Part shown: positions 1 through 5,896 of the stretch, piece after piece
How the letters are laid out: the number at the start of each line of letters is the position of its first letter
How positions within the stretch are numbered: position 1 is the first letter of the stretch
The notes under the pieces: generated by a model
Told to the model about the DNA's origin: nothing
The model's database searches: none
The model's input: only the letters and a program-made list of their open reading frames with translations
Position numbers and translations under genes: made by a program
Assembly: GCA_016783865.1 (NCBI GenBank)
Contig: JADHVS010000176.1
Location: forward strand, 1 to 9,002
Length of the DNA: 9,002 nt
Source of the DNA: Bacteroidales bacterium
GTDB lineage: Bacteria > Bacteroidota > Bacteroidia > Bacteroidales > SM23-62
Direction: 5' to 3'

Positions 1-144
1 TTTTGGGGCACGGTCCTTATCACTGCCCCTGCAAAGAGAGATAATATAACATGCCCACTCAGGATGGTTCATGATCGTCCCCCCTGCCCAGAGGGTTTCA
101 TCATCCGGATGGGCAACGATGAGGGCAACTTTTTTTTGTGTCAT
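1..144 (-). CDS. PIG-L family deacetylase, N-terminal fragment (runs off window)
   Basis: Only the first 48 codons lie in the window; the reading frame is open through base 1. The start reads MTQKKVALIVAHPDDETLWA. It contains the AHPDDE motif at residues 11-16 that defines the PIG-L / LmbE / MshB zinc-dependent N-acetylglucosamine deacetylase superfamily. By family knowledge, His12 and Asp15 bind the metal and Asp14 is the general base; the third metal ligand, a later His, is outside the window. The following LWAGGTI and LCRGSDKDRAPK segments fit the roughly 200-residue bacterial branch acting on small amidated substrates, but the substrate cannot be told. The ATG at 144-142 shares one base with the stop of the DUF2934-type gene (TGATG), so the pair is probably translationally coupled. 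An eight-base A run covers codons 3-5. The superfamily call is firm; the function is not. Confidence 0.88.
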   Translation of the reverse strand, partial: MTQKKVALIVAHPDDETLWAGGTIMNHPEWACYIISLCRGSDKDRAPK

Positions 145-326
145 CAATACTCAGGATTCGGCATAAGTTCCTCTTCAGCCTGGAGCCAGTCATTATCCGG
201 TGATCCCTGGTCCGGATCCCTCTTCAGATAGATCTCATAGGCCCGTTTCCTGACAGATGCTTTGGTAACTTCTTTGTGGGGTTGGCCTGTCTTGGTACCA
301 ACATACTTTTTTGTAGTTTTCGACAT
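144..326 (-). CDS. small DUF2934-type protein
   Basis: This is a 60-residue, highly charged, soluble protein with no signal peptide or membrane segment. The central part (about residues 24-54) reads ASVRKRAYEIYLKR, then a Gly-Ser-Pro-Asp turn, then DWLQAEEEL. That pattern, R-A-Y-E-I-Y/W then a short loop and W-L-Q-A-E-x-E-L, is the one I associate with DUF2934, a short helical hairpin domain of unknown function. The basic N-terminus (MSKTTKKYVGTKTG) may be a flexible or nucleic-acid-contacting tail; that is inference. The gene is upstream of, and overlaps by one base, the PIG-L-type deacetylase gene, so the two are likely one transcript. A perfect TAATTTTG -7 box lies about 54 bases upstream of its start. 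No function is known to me. Confidence 0.8.
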   Translation of the reverse strand: MSKTTKKYVGTKTGQPHKEVTKASVRKRAYEIYLKRDPDQGSPDNDWLQAEEELMPNPEY

Positions 327-379
327 TGAAATAGATTTATTTCAGTTCCAAAATGTGGGACAATAGTTCCGTTTGAGAA

Positions 380-387
380 CAAAATTA
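380..387 (-). promoter_or_regulatory. candidate -7 promoter element for the DUF2934/PIG-L pair
   Basis: Read on the minus strand this is TAATTTTG, an exact match to the Bacteroidota -7 consensus TAnnTTTG. Transcription would start near 374, leaving a leader of about 48 bases before the ATG at 326. No TTG/TTTG -33 element stands at the usual distance. The place it would occupy is taken by the left arm (399-406) of the concentric dyad, so an activator or repressor site there is plausible. Confidence 0.4.
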
Positions 388-398
388 TTTTTAATTTA

Positions 399-469
399 GA
401 CTATTTCCCGGGTGAGGGTCACTTTTATTTTACACATAAGAACGAGTGACCTGTGTGGTGAAAATAGTC
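399..469. promoter_or_regulatory. two concentric inverted repeats, probable operator
   Basis: GACTATTT (399-406) is the exact reverse complement of AAATAGTC (462-469). GGTCACT (417-423) is the exact reverse complement of AGTGACC (445-451). Both pairs share one centre, position 434, with 10 bases between outer and inner arms on each side and a 21-base core. The element lies in the divergent gap between the DUF2934/PIG-L pair and the stress-protein/permease pair. It could bind a dimeric or tetrameric regulator. A structured leader RNA is less likely, because the 10-base stretches between arms pair poorly. Confidence 0.55.
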
Positions 470-502
470 AAAATGATAAAAGCTAAGTGGTGTTTTAGTC
501 AA
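455..502. repeat. direct repeat GTGGTG-N3/4-TAGTCAA, two copies
   Basis: Copy one is GTGGTG (455-460), AAAA, TAGTCAA (465-471). Copy two is GTGGTG (487-492), TTT, TAGTCAA (496-502). The copies are 31-32 bp apart, about three turns of B-DNA, so a bound protein would meet both on the same face. Copy one includes the right outer arm of the concentric dyad, and copy two abuts the candidate -7 box of the stress-protein gene. This arrangement suggests a regulatory site and not chance similarity. Confidence 0.5.
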
Positions 503-510
503 TACTTGTG
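503..510 (+). promoter_or_regulatory. weak candidate -7 box for the universal stress protein gene
   Basis: TACTTGTG matches the Bacteroidota TAnnTTTG element at all but one fixed position and ends 31 bases before the ATG at 542. It directly follows the second TAGTCAA repeat. No clear -33 TTTG precedes it, so the assignment is tentative. Confidence 0.25.
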
Positions 511-541
511 ATCTGGAAGCGGACGATAAAACATAATAATC

Positions 542-1402
542 ATGAAAAAAATACTCTTTCCGTTTGAGCTAAATAATCCAATTTACAGGGAGGCGTTTGT
601 ATATGCCGTAAAACTGGCGAGGAACATGAATGCAAAGTTGATAATGCTGCATGTTTTTGATGTGGATGTGGAGACTGACACTACACGGGAAAAATACAAT
701 GCTTTGATAAAAGAAAAGTGGTATAAGGCTTATAGTGAAGTAATTAAGTTTAACAGCTATTATTTTGAACAACATGTAAGGATTGATAATGAACTGAGAA
801 TTAATTTCGACTACAGGTTTATTCATGGCAAATTGCAGCATGAGATCAGAAAAATTATCGGTGAGGAGAGCATTGATCTGCTGGTATTGCCTGTATCTGA
901 CAGAAAAGAAATCAACCAGCGCCTTCTGGAAATAATGCGGGATGATATCTTCAAAAAAAACCGGGCTTCCCTTCTTGTGATTCCTTTTAATAGCGTTTTT
1001 AAGCCTATCAGTAAAATTGTTTTTGCAACGGGCTTAAGAAAAATTAATCTTTTCCATCTATACCTGAATGATGTGGTCCGGTTTGCCAGAATATTTGATT
1101 CCTCCATTCACTTTTTACATATCTCCCTGACAGAAAAGGCTTTTATGCCTGGTGACACGGAAGCATACCGCTCCATAATGCAGATTATTAAAAATAATGA
1201 TCGGCACAGTTTTACCAGTTTGTATGGCGAAAATGTGATAAGTGCTGTAAACCAGTATGTTGAAAAGAATAAGGCCGACTTACTGGTGGTTGTGAAGCAC
1301 CAGCACTACTTCCTGGATTCGATACTACATAGAAGTGTATCGAATGAAATTTCACTAATATCCCAGGTGCCTGTATTGATTATGCGGGAGAAGGAGGCTT
1401 AG
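542..1402 (+). CDS. tandem-domain universal stress protein (UspA superfamily)
   Basis: This 286-residue protein has two UspA-like alpha/beta domains, residues about 1-150 and 157-284. Each opens with a beta strand and helix of the expected kind: KKILFPFELNN...AVKLARNMNAKLIMLHV in the first, SKIVFATGLRK...VVRFARIFDSSIHFLHI in the second. Each closes with a typical LLVIPF or VPVLIM strand. About 280 residues is usual for the two-domain proteins of Bacteroidota. The ATP-binding signature G-x2-G-x9-G-S/T is missing from both domains: the equivalent stretches read PVSDRKEINQRLL and KHQHYFLDSILHRSVSNEI. It is therefore probably of the non-nucleotide-binding kind. It is cytoplasmic, with no signal peptide. 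The ATG is the first Met in frame and has no Shine-Dalgarno, which is normal for the phylum. The permease gene follows after 22 bp, so the two are probably co-transcribed. The specific stress or partner is unknown. Confidence 0.87.
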   Translation: MKKILFPFELNNPIYREAFVYAVKLARNMNAKLIMLHVFDVDVETDTTREKYNALIKEKWYKAYSEVIKFNSYYFEQHVRIDNELRINFDYRFIHGKLQHEIRKIIGEESIDLLVLPVSDRKEINQRLLEIMRDDIFKKNRASLLVIPFNSVFKPISKIVFATGLRKINLFHLYLNDVVRFARIFDSSIHFLHISLTEKAFMPGDTEAYRSIMQIIKNNDRHSFTSLYGENVISAVNQYVEKNKADLLVVVKHQHYFLDSILHRSVSNEISLISQVPVLIMREKEA

Positions 1403-1424
1403 CAAACACTATAACTCCACTCCT

Positions 1425-3830
1425 ATGTTCAGGTTATTCATTCTTGTGGCTTTACGGAATCTGTTAAGTCACCGTGTATCTTCCTTTATCAATATTCTTG
1501 GTCTTGCAATCGGGATGACCTCCTTTATCCTTATCATCCAGTATGTCAGGTATGAGCTGAGTTATGATGATTTTCATGTTAACCAGGAGAGAATATACAG
1601 GGTTCAGCAGGACCGCTATAATAAAGAAGAACTTACAACCCAGTGGGCGGCTGGTTGCTCTGCTGTAGGTCAGGCGTTATACGAGAATTTTCCAGAAGTT
1701 GAGAATTTCACCCGTTTCCAGATATGGGATGGAGTGTTCAGTTTGGGTGAAAAAAAGTTCAGGGAGGAGGAAATCTATATTGCAGACACCTCATTTTTTG
1801 AAGTATTCTCCTTTAAGTTATTGGAAGGGGATCGCAAAACTATTCTGGTTAATCCCCTGGAAATGGTTATTTCCGAGTCTGTTGCCCGAAAATATTTCGG
1901 GGATGAAAATCCTGTCGGGAAGAGCCTTCGATTTAATGGAGTTGTCGAGGTTCAGATAACAGGTATTTTCATGGATGTCCCTAGAAATTCACACCTCAAG
2001 CCCGATTTCGTGGTTTCCTGGGCTACCGCAGTTCAATTCCAGGGAGCAGATATAAATACTGCATGGCAGTGGGATGGATTCTTTAATTATATCCTCCTGA
2101 ATCCAGCAACAGATTATAAGCAATTTGAAACCAAGATCTCCAACTTTGTAGAAGAGGAACTTGGTGAAGATATGGAACGCTGGAATGCAGGTGTGGTTTA
2201 CAATCTTCAACCATTAAGAAGCATTCACCTCCATTCGGATTTTATGTTTGAGGCTGAACCTAATGGCAATGCACGATCTGTTTATGCATTGCTTGTAATA
2301 TCAGTCTTTCTGGTGATCATTGCCTGGATAAATTATATCAACCTGACCAGTTCCAGATCCCTTGAGAGAGCAAGGGAAGTAGGTATGAAAAAGATTTCCG
2401 GTGCCTTCAGGGGCCAGCTTCTTGCACAATTCCTGCTGGAATCTGTCCTTGTCAACCTGTTTGCCATGATTCTGGCAGTGATCCTCGTCGCGTTACTAAA
2501 TACATATTTCAACCTGCTTACAGGTGAGCAGATGGATTATTCCCTAAATCATAATCCGGGATTCTGGGCAGGAATACTGGCAATATTTATTCTGGGTGCC
2601 TTTCTTTCAGCTATCTATCCGGCCATGTTTCTTTCCTCCTTCAAACCAATAACAATATTTCAGGGGATATCTGAACTGAAGATAAGCGGGATGGGAATGA
2701 GAAGGATACTGGTGATCTTCCAGTTTGCTTCCTCCCTGTTGCTCATCGCCGGGACATTAACCGTTTATATGCAAATCTCATTCATGAAAAACCATGACCT
2801 GGGAGTGAATATTGAGAATATTATTATACTCAGGGGGCCCAGTGTTAATGATTCAACCTACTCAGAGACCTTCAATGCATTCAAATCTGAACTATCACGA
2901 CATCCGGATATTGAAATGATAACTGCTTCTACCGCGGTTCCGGGTCGTCAGCCTCAGTGGAATGCAGGTGGGATACGCAGGATAAATGAGGGACCGGGAG
3001 AGAGTAACCAGTACCGCATCATCGGTTTTGATTTCGATTTTGTTGAGTTTTATGGTTTGAGTATCCTGGAGGGAAGGAATTTTGAAGAGGATTTTGGTCA
3101 GAACAGTGAAACGGTGCTATTCAATGAAAGCGCAATTGATCGCATGAGTTTTGAGGATTACGCCTCTGCCATGAATGTTCCTATATTCTTCTGGGGAGAT
3201 ACATTTAATATTGTTGGTGTCGTAAAAAACTACCACCAGGAGGGACTCAAAGAGACACAGGAGCCCCTGGTGTTCCGTTTTTTTGAGAATGCATCCGGGT
3301 TTTATTCGGTCAGGTATAATCCGGACAACATCCAAGGAGTTATGGCAGAAGTAGAAAATCAATGGGATGTATTTTTCTCACAGAATCCTTTTGAGTATTT
3401 CTTCCTGGAAGATTATTATAACGAACAGTACCGTAATGAAACCCGCTTTCTGAAAGTCTTCAGCCTTTTTGCACTCCTGGCAATTGTAATAGCCTGTCTT
3501 GGGTTGTATGGACTATCTTCATATACTACCATACAACGGACCCGTGAAATAGGAATAAGGAAAGTACTCGGTTCTTCTGTTGGGAATGCTGTTAATTTAT
3601 TGTTACGGTATTTCATAATTCAGGTTCTGATAGCAGTTCCCATCGGGTTAGGGATCGGATATTATTTCATGGCAAAATGGATCCGGAATTTTGCCTTCCA
3701 AATAAATATAGGTTGGTGGTTTTTCTTAATTCCGGTTGTTCTCGTTGTCCTCATAGCCATACTTACGGTCAGTTTCCAGGTAGTAAAAACGGCAAATGTG
3801 AATCCGGCCGAATCGCTTAGGTACGAATAA
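1425..3830 (+). CDS. large MacB/FtsX-type ABC transporter permease (orphan)
   Basis: This 801-residue inner-membrane protein is built as a duplicated MacB-like unit. Half one: an amphipathic RNLLSHRVSSFINILGLAIG start, a first membrane helix near 22-42, an extracytoplasmic MacB-type domain, then an FtsX domain with three helices from about residue 287. That domain includes an EVGMKK coupling segment (318-323) and AIYPA (396-400). Half two: a membrane helix near 428-448, a second extracytoplasmic domain to about 675, then an FtsX domain with REIGIRKVLG from 707 and the C-terminal NPAESLRYE. The E-x-G-x-(K/R)-K segments are where such permeases contact their ATPase. Length and layout match the common 780-820-residue Bacteroidota permeases, most of which are uncharacterised. 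No ATPase, membrane-fusion protein or outer-membrane factor is encoded here, so an ATPase must be supplied in trans. The substrate is unknown; lipoprotein release or mechanotransmission, as in LolCE or MacB, are possibilities. Confidence 0.92.
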   Translation: MFRLFILVALRNLLSHRVSSFINILGLAIGMTSFILIIQYVRYELSYDDFHVNQERIYRVQQDRYNKEELTTQWAAGCSAVGQALYENFPEVENFTRFQIWDGVFSLGEKKFREEEIYIADTSFFEVFSFKLLEGDRKTILVNPLEMVISESVARKYFGDENPVGKSLRFNGVVEVQITGIFMDVPRNSHLKPDFVVSWATAVQFQGADINTAWQWDGFFNYILLNPATDYKQFETKISNFVEEELGEDMERWNAGVVYNLQPLRSIHLHSDFMFEAEPNGNARSVYALLVISVFLVIIAWINYINLTSSRSLERAREVGMKKISGAFRGQLLAQFLLESVLVNLFAMILAVILVALLNTYFNLLTGEQMDYSLNHNPGFWAGILAIFILGAFLSAIYPAMFLSSFKPITIFQGISELKISGMGMRRILVIFQFASSLLLIAGTLTVYMQISFMKNHDLGVNIENIIILRGPSVNDSTYSETFNAFKSELSRHPDIEMITASTAVPGRQPQWNAGGIRRINEGPGESNQYRIIGFDFDFVEFYGLSILEGRNFEEDFGQNSETVLFNESAIDRMSFEDYASAMNVPIFFWGDTFNIVGVVKNYHQEGLKETQEPLVFRFFENASGFYSVRYNPDNIQGVMAEVENQWDVFFSQNPFEYFFLEDYYNEQYRNETRFLKVFSLFALLAIVIACLGLYGLSSYTTIQRTREIGIRKVLGSSVGNAVNLLLRYFIIQVLIAVPIGLGIGYYFMAKWIRNFAFQINIGWWFFLIPVVLVVLIAILTVSFQVVKTANVNPAESLRYE

Positions 3831-4057
3831 TATCCTGATCCCCTTTATCCAGCCCTGCAAATAGACAACAATCACATGCTTCGCTTGCGATATTTTACTT
3901 TTTTCGTCGGCCTTTTGAAAACAAGTTTTCAACGAACTATTCAAATCAAAAAATCCGTAATAGGTGTAATTAATTAACGTGAGTTGGGTATAAATTAGTA
4001 ATGAGTATTTCTTCCAGTATACTTAATTTCAAAACCATATCATAAACATCTGCACTT
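3831..4057. other. intergenic region upstream of the DUF6057 gene
   Basis: This AT-rich stretch after the permease stop holds no convincing gene. It contains a 4-bp hairpin TCGC-TT-GCGA (3881-3890) followed by T-rich sequence, and an 18-bp palindrome (3915-3932, listed separately). No strong rho-independent terminator for the permease gene can be seen. The next promoter element lies at its right end. Confidence 0.5.
3915..3932. promoter_or_regulatory. 18-bp palindrome TTGAAAAC-AA-GTTTTCAA
   Basis: The two 8-base arms are exact reverse complements around a 2-base centre. A 2-base loop is poor for an RNA hairpin, so a dimeric-protein operator is a better reading than a terminator, although a weaker stem with a six-base loop is possible. 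It lies 84 bp after the permease stop and about 125 bp before the candidate promoter of the DUF6057 gene. The low-complexity AT content means chance is not excluded. Confidence 0.35.
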
Positions 4058-4065
4058 TAGATTTG
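4058..4065 (+). promoter_or_regulatory. candidate -7 promoter element for the DUF6057/lipoprotein operon
   Basis: TAGATTTG is an exact match to TAnnTTTG. Transcription would begin near 4072, giving a leader of about 37 bases before the ATG at 4109. A clear -33 TTTG is not visible at 17-23 bases upstream. The 11-base sequence CTTTAGATTTG (4055-4065) recurs exactly at 8944-8954. Confidence 0.45.
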
Positions 4066-4080
4066 TCGAAATTGGAAAAA

Positions 4081-4104
4081 TTTAACTACTTTTCTAAAGT
4101 TAAA
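4081..4104 (+). promoter_or_regulatory. small leader hairpin just before the DUF6057 start codon
   Basis: TTTAACT (4081-4087) is the exact reverse complement of AGTTAAA (4098-4104), with a 10-base loop and only four bases between the stem and the ATG at 4109. In the RNA it would cover the usual ribosome-entry zone. The stem is mostly A-U and therefore weak, so a regulatory effect is only a possibility. Confidence 0.3.
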
Positions 4105-4108
4105 GAGC

Positions 4109-5890
4109 ATGGTCCGTATGATGAAGCAAACATCCGCAATACGAATTACAGGCTATACCGGGCTCATTCTTACCCTGTCTTATCTGTTCTGGTTTCTCCA
4201 AACGGTGGATATCTCGCTGATCTATTACTGGCAGCAGACAGTACCCATCCCCTTTAGTGAATCCCTGAACTATCCAGGTGCTTTATCCGATCTTCTGGGA
4301 GAGAGGTGGCTGGAATTACTGGCCCTTCCTTTCATGGGGAGTGTAAGTGTGGCCCTGCTTGTGGTTTTCGTTTTCATTTCACTTTATATTATTTTCAGGC
4401 GAATTAAAGTCAATCCCTTTTATTTTACCTTATTACTGGCAGCACTGATCCCTTTTATTTTGCTTTTCGCATATTACAGGTTACCGGCCGGCCTGATCAT
4501 GAGTTTGAACGCAGGCTTTTTGCTTGCAGCGATCCATAAAATTTATTCTCCCCGGAACCTCCTGGCCAGGTCTGTATACATTTTCATCTCCGGCATAATT
4601 GTTTACCTCGTTGCAGGAACGGTAGGCCTTCTGGTTTTGCTCCAGGTGATCATTATCCAGGTTGTCCTGTCGAAGAAATATCTGGAATTGATTTCGGTGC
4701 TGCCCATGCTGATCATTCCTGTTTTGTATTTACCGTTCAATCTTTCTTTTACTGTCAAGTATGCTTACCTGGGCTCATTTTTGATTTCAAAATACTATGA
4801 GATACCTCTGATTCTGTATTTCAGCCTTTTCACTCCGCTGCTGCTTCTGCTGGTTTTTAAAGGGCTGAATTATATCCTCTCACCATTTGCTTTAAAGCGG
4901 ACATTTTTACTTTCCGGAACCGGTATTATTGTGGTCATTATTGTTTTTATTTTCTCTTCCATGACCAGCATCAATAAACAGGATAGGATTTATTTTAAAG
5001 TGTTGCAGGCCAGTTCCAAAAAGGATTGGGAAGAAGTAATCCGGCTCACTAGCGAGCAATTATATATCAATGGGCTGATACAGGTTGAGATTAACAGGGC
5101 ACTTTACCAGACCGGACAGTTATTGGATAAATTATTTCTGTATCCTCAGCAATTCGGAGAGAAAGGCATTTTTTTAGATGATTATACCTCAAGCTTTGGG
5201 GCTATCCATATGAGTGAATTTTACTATGACCTGGGATTTGCCAATGAAGCAAGGCACTGGGCCACTGAGGCACAGGTGTCTTTTATGAGGCATCCCATCG
5301 TGCTGAAGCACCTGGTTATGACTTACATCGCCATCGGCATTAATGAAGCTGCGCTTAAATATTTGCATGTCCTGTCAGGATCCAGGCTGTATGAGGAATG
5401 GTGCAATGATGTCCATGAGATGATTGAAAATAACACGGCCTGTGACGACCTTGCGATACAATCATTCATAGTCAATAATCCGGAAACTGATTTTTTTGCA
5501 CAAACTAAAAATCCAACTCAGAAGCTCAGGACCTTTTACAGCAGTAACCTGAATAACAACATGGCTTTCGAGTTCCTGGTGGCAAGCTATCTTTTGCAAC
5601 ACAAGGTTGGCAATGTTATGAATCAACTTCCGGGCTTCAGAAGATTCGGCTATGAAAAGCTCCCAAGGGTGGTCGAAGAGGCGATGCTGATCTACCTTGC
5701 GAGAACACGGGCAGACAATCCTCCACTGGCCGGTTATTCGATAAGTCAAAGCACCATCGAAGAATTCCAGGATTTTAGCCGCCTGGTGGCAAGCACTGAA
5801 GACAGGGCTGAAAGAAAGAACAAGGCTGCAAAATACAGAAATACCTATTGGTATTACGTTTTTTTCACAAGCCCCTATGCTTCAAAATAA
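4109..5890 (+). CDS. DUF6057-like polytopic membrane protein with extracytoplasmic helical C-terminal domain
   Basis: This 593-residue protein has about nine membrane segments in residues 13-286. Basic loops RRIK, SPRNLLAR, SKKYLE and SPFALKR mark the cytoplasmic side. By the positive-inside rule the N-terminus is inside, and the last helix (about 265-286) leads out, so the C-terminal 300 residues should be extracytoplasmic. That part is rich in amphipathic helices (QASSKKDWEEVIRLTSEQL; FYYDLGFANEARHWATEAQ) and looks TPR-like. Overall length, membrane layout and the WLELLALPF region after the first helix resemble the DUF6057 family as I remember it; no function is known. There is no catalytic motif I recognise. 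The ATG at 4109 was chosen because it precedes the first hydrophobic segment with a basic MVRMMKQ stretch; ATGs at 4118 and 4121 are alternatives. The lipoprotein gene follows after 6 bp, indicating an operon. The family call is moderately sure, the topology likely. Confidence 0.75.
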   Translation: MVRMMKQTSAIRITGYTGLILTLSYLFWFLQTVDISLIYYWQQTVPIPFSESLNYPGALSDLLGERWLELLALPFMGSVSVALLVVFVFISLYIIFRRIKVNPFYFTLLLAALIPFILLFAYYRLPAGLIMSLNAGFLLAAIHKIYSPRNLLARSVYIFISGIIVYLVAGTVGLLVLLQVIIIQVVLSKKYLELISVLPMLIIPVLYLPFNLSFTVKYAYLGSFLISKYYEIPLILYFSLFTPLLLLLVFKGLNYILSPFALKRTFLLSGTGIIVVIIVFIFSSMTSINKQDRIYFKVLQASSKKDWEEVIRLTSEQLYINGLIQVEINRALYQTGQLLDKLFLYPQQFGEKGIFLDDYTSSFGAIHMSEFYYDLGFANEARHWATEAQVSFMRHPIVLKHLVMTYIAIGINEAALKYLHVLSGSRLYEEWCNDVHEMIENNTACDDLAIQSFIVNNPETDFFAQTKNPTQKLRTFYSSNLNNNMAFEFLVASYLLQHKVGNVMNQLPGFRRFGYEKLPRVVEEAMLIYLARTRADNPPLAGYSISQSTIEEFQDFSRLVASTEDRAERKNKAAKYRNTYWYYVFFTSPYASK

Positions 5891-5891
5891 T

Positions 5892-5896
5892 AGGAG
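5892..5896 (+). promoter_or_regulatory. Shine-Dalgarno AGGAG deciding the lipoprotein start
   Basis: AGGAG directly touches the ATG at 5897 but stands six bases before the next in-frame ATG at 5903, which is normal spacing. It therefore favours initiation at 5903, giving MRKINLHRRLF instead of MKMRKINL. This is the only clear Shine-Dalgarno in the window. Confidence 0.5.

Noticed and set aside
392..399. TAATTTAG with TTTG at 372-375 as a plus-strand promoter
   Set aside because: The last consensus position is wrong, and it would leave a leader of over 130 bases running through the concentric dyad.
569..841. Minus-strand frame of 90 codons within the stress-protein gene
   Set aside because: It is an antisense shadow of a well-supported coding region.
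953..960. Eight-base A run in the stress-protein gene as a phase-variable site
   Set aside because: It sits in an intact frame; a single run of this length in an AT-rich gene is ordinary.
3881..3904. Hairpin TCGC-TT-GCGA followed by T-rich sequence, as a terminator for the permease gene
   Set aside because: The stem is only 4 bp with a 2-base loop and the T tract is interrupted; too weak to call.
4063..4257. Plus-strand 64-codon frame beginning at TTG before the DUF6057 gene
   Set aside because: It overlaps the DUF6057 start in another frame, begins on the promoter-like TAGATTTG sequence and resembles nothing known.
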